49,540 nt of DNA from NCBI GenBank assembly GCA_021647765.1, contig JAKIUD010000018.1, forward strand, positions 1 to 49,540, written 5' to 3'. The notes beneath the pieces were generated by a model. The model saw nothing but the letters and a program-made list of their open reading frames with translations. It was not told the DNA's origin and searched no databases. Source of the DNA: Desulfuromusa sp. GTDB lineage: Bacteria; Desulfobacterota; Desulfuromonadia; Desulfuromonadales; Geopsychrobacteraceae. Both the position numbers and the translations under genes were made by a program. Shown piece after piece: positions 42,867-49,540 of the stretch; position 1 is the stretch's first letter; the number at the start of each line of letters is the position of its first letter.

Positions 42867-43814
42867 ATGGCTGACAACACCATAGACCGTATCGCCAAGG
42901 CGACTCCTCCGGGACTTGCCAAGCGGGTTCGAGGCTTATCTGATCGAGCGATCGCCTGGCTGTTTGTGGGTCCAAGCATTTTGTTGCTCTTGGCGATCAA
43001 CATCTTTCCCTTGATCTGGACGATCCGGCTGAGTTTTACCAATTTTCGGGTTAATCGCTTCAACGCCCCGATCGAGTTCATCGGACTGCGCAATTATGAG
43101 CGTATCCTGTCTGATCCGGATGTCTGGAAAACAATGCAGGCGACGGCACATTTCCTGTTCTGGACAATCTTTTTGCAGGTTCTGATCGGCTTTGCCTTGG
43201 CCTATCTGATCAACAAAAAATTCAAAGGAAACGACCTTTGGACCACCATTATAGTTCTTCCGATGATGCTTTCTCCAGCTGTGGTTGGTAACTTCTGGAC
43301 CTTCCTCTACCAACCACAAATTGGACTGTTTAATTACGTTGTCGGGTTCTTTTCGGGCATTGACCCCTCGTCTTTCTCGATGATCGGTTCAATCCATCTG
43401 GCACCCTGGGCCATCGTGATCGTCGACACGTGGATGTGGACTCCGTTTGTGATGCTGATCTGCCTTGCCGGGCTACGGTCGATACCTGATTCGATCTATG
43501 AAGCTGCCGAAATCGACCGAGCCAGCAAATGGCGGCAGTTCTGGACGCTGACCGTTCCAATGGTACTGCCGTTCCTGATGCTCGCTGTGCTGTTTCGCGG
43601 TATCGAGAATTTCAAAATGTTCGACCTTGTAGTGCAACTGACTGGCGGCGGGCCGGGATCGATCACGACCCTGACCTCGATCGACCTCAAGCGCGAAGCC
43701 TTCGAGAAATGGCGCACCGGCTATGCCTCGGCCTATGCGGTGATCCTGTTTGTCACAGTTTTCGGCATGGCTTCAATCTATGTCAAATCCCTGAACAAGG
43801 TAAAAGACCGATGA
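42867..43814 (+). CDS. ABC transporter permease 1 (MalF/UgpA type)
   Basis: This 315-residue inner-membrane permease has six transmembrane segments beginning at about residue 30 (AWLFVGPSILLLLAINIFPL) and the conserved EAA loop EAAEIDRASKWRQFWTLTVP that docks the ATPase. It belongs to the carbohydrate uptake (CUT1) group. Its stop overlaps the start of the second permease (ATGA), so the two are translated together and should form the heterodimeric channel. Confidence 0.93.
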   Translation: MADNTIDRIAKATPPGLAKRVRGLSDRAIAWLFVGPSILLLLAINIFPLIWTIRLSFTNFRVNRFNAPIEFIGLRNYERILSDPDVWKTMQATAHFLFWTIFLQVLIGFALAYLINKKFKGNDLWTTIIVLPMMLSPAVVGNFWTFLYQPQIGLFNYVVGFFSGIDPSSFSMIGSIHLAPWAIVIVDTWMWTPFVMLICLAGLRSIPDSIYEAAEIDRASKWRQFWTLTVPMVLPFLMLAVLFRGIENFKMFDLVVQLTGGGPGSITTLTSIDLKREAFEKWRTGYASAYAVILFVTVFGMASIYVKSLNKVKDR

Positions 43815-44752
43815 GTGGATATTCCGTCACCGAGCCGTCAAAACGGCAAAAATGGATTGCCGGGCTGCTGGTCATAACCTATGCGCTGGTGACATTGATG
43901 CCATTGTTGTGGGTCATAGCAACCGGGTTTAAATCGCCTGAGGATTCCATCGCGTATCCGCCCAAGGTGGTATTTCAGCCCTCACTCGAAGGCTATGTGA
44001 ACCTCTTTACTACCCAGACTCGGATTACACCGGATATGGAGGCGACTCTGACGCCGCCGAAGACTTGGTATGAGCAGATTGTCCGCGACAAGGGGATGGT
44101 GATTGCTGGTGCTTCGCGCTATGGGCAGCGTTTTCTGAACTCAGTTATCATTGGCTTTGGCTCGACCTTCTTTTCGGTCTTTCTGGGCACCCTAGCAGCT
44201 TATGCCTTTTCGCGCTTCAAAGTGCCGATCAAGGATGATCTGCTATTCTTCATCCTGTCAACGCGTATGATGCCACCGGTGGCGGTGGCTATCCCGATTT
44301 TCCTGATGTATCGCCAACTTGGTCTCAGCGATACCCATCTGGGCATGATCCTGCTTTATACTGCGGTGAATCTGTCCTTGTCAGTCTGGCTCTTGAAGGG
44401 CTTCATCGATGAAATCCCGCTGGAATATGAAGAAGCGGCGCTGATCGACGGCTACACTCGCTTTCAGGCCTTTTACAAGGTTGTCCTGCCGCAAGCGGCT
44501 ACCGGCATTGCTTCGACTGCGATTTTCTGCCTGATTTTTGCCTGGAACGAATACGCCTTTGCGGTACTGCTCACTTCGGGCACCGCGCAAACTGCACCAC
44601 CCTTCATCCCGACAATTATCGGAGTCGGTGGTCAGGACTGGCCGGCGGTGGCTGCCGGAGCCACAATTTTTCTGCTCCCGGTTATGATTTTCACCATCAT
44701 GCTGCGCAAACACCTGTTACGCGGAATCACATTCGGGGCGGTACGCAAATGA
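43811..44752 (+). CDS. ABC transporter permease 2 (MalG/UgpE type)
   Basis: This 313-residue permease partner has a first helix at about 15-37, then a long periplasmic stretch (about 45-100, including TTQTRITPDMEATLTPPKTW), five more helices and the EAA loop YEEAALIDGYTRFQAFYKVVLP. The ATG at 43811 overlaps the previous stop by four bases; the reading frame is open far upstream but that part is the shadow of permease 1. Its own stop overlaps the next small gene (ATGA). Confidence 0.92.
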   Translation: MSGYSVTEPSKRQKWIAGLLVITYALVTLMPLLWVIATGFKSPEDSIAYPPKVVFQPSLEGYVNLFTTQTRITPDMEATLTPPKTWYEQIVRDKGMVIAGASRYGQRFLNSVIIGFGSTFFSVFLGTLAAYAFSRFKVPIKDDLLFFILSTRMMPPVAVAIPIFLMYRQLGLSDTHLGMILLYTAVNLSLSVWLLKGFIDEIPLEYEEAALIDGYTRFQAFYKVVLPQAATGIASTAIFCLIFAWNEYAFAVLLTSGTAQTAPPFIPTIIGVGGQDWPAVAAGATIFLLPVMIFTIMLRKHLLRGITFGAVRK

Positions 44753-44949
44753 GCGATTTTATCAACAGTTTCATCAGCGGCTTGCTAAGGTTGCGCCGCG
44801 GCGCGTGGGAGATGCTGGCCTCGATTCTGATCATACTTGGCGTGCTCATGCTGATGCAGCCCTTCTGGATGGTGGCCTTCACCTATTCGTTCATCGTCAC
44901 ACTTACAGGCACAGTGATGTTCATCATTGTCAGCCATTTCCCGGAATAG
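44749..44949 (+). CDS. Small accessory membrane protein of the ABC operon
   Basis: This 66-residue protein has two hydrophobic helices (WEMLASILIILGVLMLMQPFW and FTYSFIVTLTGTVMFIIV) after a basic amphipathic start (SGLLRLRRGAW). Its ATG overlaps the permease 2 stop and its stop is three bases before ATPase 1, so it is firmly embedded in the operon. In rhizobial glpSTPQUV a small membrane protein, GlpU, occupies a comparable place; this one is shorter and I cannot claim homology. It may be a transporter accessory or assembly subunit. Confidence 0.8.
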   Translation: MSDFINSFISGLLRLRRGAWEMLASILIILGVLMLMQPFWMVAFTYSFIVTLTGTVMFIIVSHFPE

Positions 44950-44952
44950 ACC

Positions 44953-46050
44953 ATGGCACAAATCATTATCAGGAACCTACGCAAGGATTTTGGCGATTTT
45001 ACTGCCGTGAAGTCTTCGAGTTTCACCATCGAGGAAGGTGAGTTTTTCATGCTTCTTGGCCCCTCGGGCTGCGGCAAAACCACCACTTTGCGTATGATTG
45101 CCGGGCTGGAGCTGCCGACCTCGGGAGAAATCTACATTGATGGTGAAGATGTGAGCCAAAAGCCTGCCAGCAACCGTGATATCGCTTTTGTATTCCAGAT
45201 GTTTGCTCTCTATCCACACCTGAATGTACGACAAAACATTAGCTATCCGCTAAAAAGCCAAGGCATGCCCAAGAGGCAGATCAAGGCTAAGGTGGCCGAA
45301 GTAGCCAAGTTGCTGGGCATCGAGGAAATTCTCCACAAACCAGTGAGCGGGCTTTCGGGTGGTGATCGGCAGCGTATCGCTCTTGGCCGCGCCATCGTAC
45401 GTGAGCCTAAAGCTTTCATGATGGATGAACCCCTGGGTGCGCTTGATGCTGAGTTTCGTGAACGCATGGCCGAAGATCTGCGCGCGCTGCACGATCGCAT
45501 GGGTGCGACCACAGTTTACGTCACGCACGACCAGCTTGAAGCAATGCAGATGGGTGATAAAATCGTGGTGATGAACCACGGTAGCGTTGAACAGTTCGGA
45601 GTGCCGCAGGATATTTACGACTGGCCTGCGACAATATTTGTGGCCGATTTTATCGGCTCGCCATCGATGAATTTCCTGCACTTCAACGGATCGGTCAATG
45701 CCGGGGATTCGGCTGTTGCGCTGGAAGGGCAGGTATTTGAGATTCCAACGCAGCTGCAAAGCTGTGAAGGTGAGATTGTCTTTGGTATCCGCCCCGAATA
45801 TGTTTCCTTTGACCAGAACAGCCTATATCGAGGCGATATTATCGCCGCAGAATACCTGGGCACGACTCAGATCGTGACGTTACAATCCCGGAACGGTACC
45901 CTGAAATCACGTATTCCTTCTGCTGAACCAGCGTCTGTGGGAGAAAATGTGGGGCTGGCGTTTAACCCCAGAGCAATTACCCTTTTTGATAAAAAGACTG
46001 GTGCGGCACTGCTGTCTGAAGGAAATAAAGGAGTGCTGGACAATGGCTGA
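44953..46050 (+). CDS. ABC transporter ATP-binding protein 1
   Basis: This 365-residue CUT1-type ATPase has Walker A GPSGCGKT (36-43), Q-loop VFQMFALYPHL, Walker B AFMMDEPLGALD and an H-loop in YVTHDQLEAM, followed by a C-terminal TOBE-like regulatory domain (about 240-360). The signature motif reads LSGGD (134-138) where LSGGQ is usual. Two non-identical ATPases in one operon are typical of the GlpS/GlpT type, which use a heterodimer, whereas most sugar importers use one MsmK/MalK-like protein twice. Confidence 0.92.
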   Translation: MAQIIIRNLRKDFGDFTAVKSSSFTIEEGEFFMLLGPSGCGKTTTLRMIAGLELPTSGEIYIDGEDVSQKPASNRDIAFVFQMFALYPHLNVRQNISYPLKSQGMPKRQIKAKVAEVAKLLGIEEILHKPVSGLSGGDRQRIALGRAIVREPKAFMMDEPLGALDAEFRERMAEDLRALHDRMGATTVYVTHDQLEAMQMGDKIVVMNHGSVEQFGVPQDIYDWPATIFVADFIGSPSMNFLHFNGSVNAGDSAVALEGQVFEIPTQLQSCEGEIVFGIRPEYVSFDQNSLYRGDIIAAEYLGTTQIVTLQSRNGTLKSRIPSAEPASVGENVGLAFNPRAITLFDKKTGAALLSEGNKGVLDNG

Positions 46051-47041
46051 AGTAACCCTGAACAACATTTGCAAATCCTTCGGTTCTCAGGTAGCGCTTG
46101 CGGATGTTTCCATGACCGTTCCGGATGGCTCTTTCGTGGTGCTTCTTGGTCCGACTGGGGCTGGCAAGACCACGACCTTGCGGTTAGTTTCGGGGCTCGA
46201 CAAACCCGATAGCGGCACAATCCTGATCGATGGAGTTGACGCAGTTGCACAATCCCCGGCACAGCGCAATGTGGCGATGGTCTTTCAGCAATATTCGCTC
46301 TATCCACATCTGTCGGTGCGAGAAAATCTGGCTTTTCCGCTGAAATCTCCGATCCTGCGCACCTCAGCCGAGGAAATCGTGCGCAAAGTAGGAGAAGTCG
46401 CTGAAACTCTGCAGATTTCCCATAAGCTCGACAACAAGGCAACCGAGCTATCGGGCGGGGAAATGCAGCGCGTTTCGATCGGGCGTGCCTTGGTGCGCAA
46501 CCCGCGCATCTACCTGATGGATGAGCCGCTCAGTTCGCTCGATGCCAAGCTGCGCTCGGACTTGCGCATCGAGTTGAAGCGGATTCAGGCCAGCCTTGGT
46601 GCGACCATACTTTACGTTACCCATGATCAGATTGAGGCGATGACGATGGCGACTCAGGTTGGTGTGCTTGATCATGGGAAGCTCGTACAATTTGGAACCC
46701 CGCGTGAGATTTACGAAGATCCGGTCAGCATTTATGCAGCCAGCCGGTTGGGATCACCCAAAATCAATATCCTTCCTGCCGATTTTTTCCCTGGCGCACC
46801 TGGCGGAGCTGTCAGCATTGGATTGCGTCCCGAGCATATCCGTCTGGGCGAAGGACAAGAGGTGCAGACGGTGCGGGTAGAGCATTTGGGTGATCAAACC
46901 CGATTACACTTGAAAATCAATGATCTGAACCTGATCACCCTGACCGAGTCACACACGCAGATCCAACCGGGCGAGCGCCTGAAAATCGCCCCGCAATTTC
47001 CGCTTTACTTTGGCAGCAACGGTGAGCGGATAAAAAGTTAG
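46043..47041 (+). CDS. ABC transporter ATP-binding protein 2
   Basis: This 332-residue ATPase has Walker A GPTGAGKT (36-43), Q-loop VFQQYSLYPHL, signature LSGGE (136-140), Walker B IYLMDEPLSSLD and an H-loop YVTHDQIEAM, with a shorter C-terminal TOBE-like domain (GLRPEHIRLG). The ATG at 46043, with AAGGAG upstream, overlaps the end of ATPase 1 by eight bases. Pairing of LSGGD and LSGGE in the two subunits suggests an obligate heterodimer with one site from each signature. Confidence 0.92.
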   Translation: MAEVTLNNICKSFGSQVALADVSMTVPDGSFVVLLGPTGAGKTTTLRLVSGLDKPDSGTILIDGVDAVAQSPAQRNVAMVFQQYSLYPHLSVRENLAFPLKSPILRTSAEEIVRKVGEVAETLQISHKLDNKATELSGGEMQRVSIGRALVRNPRIYLMDEPLSSLDAKLRSDLRIELKRIQASLGATILYVTHDQIEAMTMATQVGVLDHGKLVQFGTPREIYEDPVSIYAASRLGSPKINILPADFFPGAPGGAVSIGLRPEHIRLGEGQEVQTVRVEHLGDQTRLHLKINDLNLITLTESHTQIQPGERLKIAPQFPLYFGSNGERIKS

Positions 47042-47051
47042 GAGACCTATC

Positions 47052-48671
47052 ATGGCACAGTTTATCAATACGAAAGAAACCCTTGTAACCGAAGCGATTG
47101 ATGGCAACCTTCGTACGGCTGGAGGGCTGCTGGTGCGACTGGACGGATTTCCACACATCAAGGTGGTGCTACGCAACGATTGGGACAAATCCAAAGTTGC
47201 ATTGATCTCTGGTGGTGGCTCGGGACATGAACCGGCTCATGTTGGATATATCGGTAAGGGAATGTTGACCGCAGCCGTGTGCGGGGATGTTTTTGCGTCG
47301 CCCTCGGTTGACGCGGTGCTGGCCGGCATACTCGCAGTTTCCGGCTCGGCTGGCTGTTTGCTGATTGTCAAAAACTATACCGGCGACCGGTTGAACTTTG
47401 GTCTTGCCGCTGAACGGGCACGAGCCTATGGCATCAAAGTTGCCATGGTGATCGTGGATGATGATATTGCCCTGCCGGATCTGCCACAGGCTCGCGGTGT
47501 GGCAGGAACGCTGTTTGTACACAAGATTGCCGGCGCACTGGCCGAAGCGGGTGCCGATCTGGATACAGTTTGTGCTGCCGCAACGCGGGTGATTGATAAT
47601 GTTTGCAGCATTGGCATGTCACTTGATACCTGTACCGTACCCGGCTCGCCCAAAGAGGAGCGGATCGAGGCAGGCAAGGCAGAACTTGGCCTGGGGATTC
47701 ACGGGGAATCGGGGGTGGAGTTGGTGGATTTCGTCAGTGCGCGTGATGCGATGTCGCTGGTACTGGAGCGACTGAAACCCCACGCAGGAAACGCCCCCTT
47801 GGTTGCACTGCTCAACAATCTGGGTGGGACGACCCCGCTGGAGATGGCCATTCTAGCAGAAGAACTCGCCAAATCTGACGTCATCGAAGGTCTTCAGTAT
47901 CTGGTCGGCCCGGCTCCCATGATGACCTCGCTTGACATGCGCGGTTTTTCGGTCTCGCTCCTGTCGATGTGCGACGATGATCTGGCGTTGCTACAAGCCC
48001 CGGTGGACATGACCAACTGGCCCGGATGTCGAACCATTGACGCCCCGATCGTTCACCCTATTCCTGACGGGCTGACCCCAATCAAGCCAATCCCTTCGAA
48101 CGATCCAGCGATCGCCAGGTTCATCAAGCGCTGTTGCGATGTCTTCATCAAGGCTGAATGCACCCTGAATGTATTGGATGCACAATCGGGAGACGGCGAC
48201 ACCGGCTCGACTCTGGCGGGGGCGGCGCGGGCATTAAAAGATGCAATCCCCCGACTGCCGCAGGCTGATCTGACTCAGCTATACCGCGCTATTGGGCTCG
48301 AGCTGAGTCAGACCATGGGCGGCTCATCCGGGGTGTTGCTGGCGATCTTTTTCTCGGCTGTGGGAGATGCCGCATCCAGCGGCCAGTCCAATGTACAGGC
48401 TCTGACATCGGGGTTGGTGCGGGTGCAAGAGGTGGGTGGTGCCCACCCTGGTGACCGGACAATGATAGATGCCCTTGCCCCGGCGCTTAAGGCACTACCA
48501 AACGGCTTTGCTGCCGCCGCACAAGCTGCTCGCGCAGGTGCCGACCACACCGCAGAAATCGTCAAGGCCAAGGCTGGCCGCGCCAGCTATATTTCCGAAG
48601 ACCGACTAAAAGGTCATAATGACCCTGGTGCCGAGGCTGTTGCCTTACTTTTCGAAAGTCTGACCGAATGA
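47052..48671 (+). CDS. Fused ATP-dependent dihydroxyacetone kinase (DhaK-DhaL)
   Basis: This 539-residue fusion joins a DhaK substrate domain (1 to about 325) and a DhaL nucleotide domain (about 350-539). In DhaK, GGGSGHEP places His59, NYTGDRLNFG places Asp112, and GLGIHGES places His217, matching the E. coli residues that bind the ketone covalently (His230) and act in catalysis (His56, Asp109). In DhaL, DAQSGDGDTGSTL supplies the Mg-ATP aspartates and GAHPGDRTMIDAL the second site. The fusion means ATP rather than the PTS is the phosphate donor. The likely reaction is dihydroxyacetone to its phosphate, which enters glycolysis; erythrulose kinases share this fold. It is the last gene of the transporter operon, with AGGAG before its ATG. 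Confidence 0.92.
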   Translation: MAQFINTKETLVTEAIDGNLRTAGGLLVRLDGFPHIKVVLRNDWDKSKVALISGGGSGHEPAHVGYIGKGMLTAAVCGDVFASPSVDAVLAGILAVSGSAGCLLIVKNYTGDRLNFGLAAERARAYGIKVAMVIVDDDIALPDLPQARGVAGTLFVHKIAGALAEAGADLDTVCAAATRVIDNVCSIGMSLDTCTVPGSPKEERIEAGKAELGLGIHGESGVELVDFVSARDAMSLVLERLKPHAGNAPLVALLNNLGGTTPLEMAILAEELAKSDVIEGLQYLVGPAPMMTSLDMRGFSVSLLSMCDDDLALLQAPVDMTNWPGCRTIDAPIVHPIPDGLTPIKPIPSNDPAIARFIKRCCDVFIKAECTLNVLDAQSGDGDTGSTLAGAARALKDAIPRLPQADLTQLYRAIGLELSQTMGGSSGVLLAIFFSAVGDAASSGQSNVQALTSGLVRVQEVGGAHPGDRTMIDALAPALKALPNGFAAAAQAARAGADHTAEIVKAKAGRASYISEDRLKGHNDPGAEAVALLFESLTE

Positions 48672-48748
48672 AGGGTGACGCACCCGCAGGCGCCATTGTG
48701 AAACTAGATTAGAGATAAAGGGTACTATAAAGCAAAAGAAATTTGGGA

Positions 48749-48785
48749 AATGTCCCGAATGATGCTTGTTTAAGCAGCATTGGAA
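48749..48785. repeat. Short repeat shared with the rpe-rsmB gap
   Basis: ATGTCCCGAATG followed six bases later by GTTTAAGCAG and AT occurs here and at 25218-25247. It lies in the 255-base gap after the kinase gene, in which no gene is seen. A small GGGTG-ACG-CACCC hairpin (48673-48685) follows the kinase stop but has no T-run. Confidence 0.45.
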
Positions 48786-48926
48786 TATCCATGATAAAGG
48801 CGGCAATGCGAGCTTTCGTAACCCACCGTATTTTAGGTTTTCTTTTCAATTTAGCGCAGACGTATTTTCTGTCCGGTTGATTCAGAGGGTTAGCCCGCGA
48901 TTTCGTTTGTTAGCAGTAATTCTAGC

Positions 48927-49271
48927 TTAAAGCATATTTTTATTGCAATAATTTGCAACTTCAAATTCTATAATATTAGCCCCTATATTAGGCACCAGAG
49001 GAAATAGTGAAATCAATCCTTTGACTATTTTTTTAGATAAATCTGCTTTTTGTTTATTGCTTCTGCCTTCCATTATATTTGCAAAGACATGGATAAAATC
49101 TTCAATTTTGTTGCCCGTAGAATATTTTTTGAACGAATTAACCCTTACTTTTATATCATTTTCATTAAACAGTTCAGTTGATTTAGCCGCAAAATGAACT
49201 TGATCAATGATCTGTTCTTCAGAATGTAATTTAAAAATACTTTCAGAGCAATCTATTAAGAAATGAGGCAT
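48927..49271 (-). CDS. 5-carboxymethyl-2-hydroxymuconate isomerase (CHMI)-family tautomerase
   Basis: This 114-residue protein starts MPHFLIDCS, giving the N-terminal catalytic proline (Pro1 after Met removal) of the tautomerase superfamily. DIKVRVNSF, DFIHVFANIMEGRSN and QKADLSKKIVKGL match the CHMI (HpaF-type) family. CHMI isomerises a muconate in homoprotocatechuate degradation, but no other gene of that route is present, so the real substrate may differ. GGAG precedes the ATG. The gene is strikingly AT-rich compared with the kinase operon next to it, indicating a separate origin. Confidence 0.82.
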   Translation of the reverse strand: MPHFLIDCSESIFKLHSEEQIIDQVHFAAKSTELFNENDIKVRVNSFKKYSTGNKIEDFIHVFANIMEGRSNKQKADLSKKIVKGLISLFPLVPNIGANIIEFEVANYCNKNML

Positions 49272-49534
49272 CGTTTCTCCAATGTAAGTCTAAGGTTCAT
49301 GACATGATACAAGGCATCGGGATAAGCATCAAGCAACAATTCATGATAACTGGTGGCGACGCAAACCTGCAGAGCAGAGAGGTGGTTCGTACCTCACACA
49401 ATCTAACCTTATTTGGTAAGTGCCACAACATCGTGGACTAAAAAAAGTGCCAGTACATCGAAGACAATAGTTCTCTGACAATTGAATAGCAACCGCGTAA
49501 ACCTGTGAACACCAAATTCTATCAGGAGGTGTTC
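49272..49534. other. Non-coding end region with inverted repeat at a ribosome-binding site
   Basis: No gene is seen in this 263-base stretch. Near its end TGAACACC (49506-49513) pairs with GGTGTTCA (49528-49535). The right arm includes part of an AGGAGG (49524-49529) and the A of the following start codon, so the hairpin could hide the translation start of the next gene. Confidence 0.45.
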
Positions 49535-49540
49535 ATGGAC
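49535..49540 (+). CDS. Start of a gene cut by the window end
   Basis: ATG-GAC at the very end follows AGGAGG at ideal spacing, so a plus-strand gene very probably starts here. Only two codons are visible and nothing can be said about the product. Confidence 0.45.

Noticed and set aside
43529..43810. Extended N-terminus for permease 2
   Set aside because: The upstream open frame is the shadow of permease 1; ATG 43811 with ATGA overlap fits the family start.
1..49540. CRISPR arrays, tRNA or rRNA genes
   Set aside because: No regularly spaced direct repeats and no recognisable tRNA or rRNA sequence were seen on either strand by eye.

Overview
The window looks like a chromosomal segment of an anaerobic, metal- or sulfur-respiring deltaproteobacterium of the Desulfuromonadales (Geobacter/Desulfuromonas/Pelobacter relatives). 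The reasons are the density of multiheme c-type cytochromes, a CbcL-like nonaheme c/b fusion, an SfrAB-type NADPH-linked oxidoreductase pair, F0 ATP synthase genes (atpZ-atpI-atpB-atpE) separate from the F1 genes, and a haem-motif sensor kinase. No rRNA, tRNA or CRISPR array was seen.

Layout. 0.4-3.5 kb: a sigma54-type response regulator and a sensor kinase with two c-type haem motifs, tail to tail. 3.7-7.1 kb: a UbiD decarboxylase, then an overlapping minus-strand trio (isochorismatase-like hydrolase, DksA/TraR-type zinc finger protein, DMT-type membrane protein). 7.2-9.8 kb: a compact tetraheme cytochrome/Tat ferredoxin/NrfD operon. 10-11.9 kb: a DUF2339-like membrane protein. 12-16.8 kb: a secreted Cache protein, a NapC/NirT-family membrane cytochrome, a transposase-like gene fragment, a two-helix membrane protein and the CbcL-like protein. 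17.2-18.9 kb: ATP synthase F0. 19.2-23.8 kb: sfrB-sfrA. 24-38.2 kb: mostly housekeeping genes on the minus strand (rpe, rsmB, htpX, fmt, def, tcdA, TatD, YigZ, lspA, ileS, an ElyC-like protein, a MagIII-like glycosylase) plus small lipoproteins, one of them a 41-residue entericidin-like protein. 38.3-39.8 kb: an OmpA-family lipoprotein.

40.2-48.7 kb is different in character. It is a plus-strand, visibly more GC-rich, tightly overlapping cassette: LacI regulator, solute-binding protein, two permeases, a 66-residue membrane protein, two different ABC ATPases and an ATP-type fused dihydroxyacetone kinase. It is laid out like the alphaproteobacterial GlpSTPQUV glycerol importers, but ends in a kinase for a short ketose. 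It looks like a horizontally acquired uptake-and-phosphorylation system for dihydroxyacetone or a similar triose/tetrose, inserted next to a dispersed repeat and a gene remnant. It is followed by an AT-rich, isolated CHMI-family tautomerase gene.

How the genes work together. The first 24 kb holds several alternative ways of moving electrons between the menaquinone pool, NADPH and periplasmic cytochromes, with the ATP synthase membrane sector in the middle. A family of GGGACAG/CTGTCCC palindromic repeats is scattered between genes throughout. All functional assignments come from reading translated motifs; no database search was possible.
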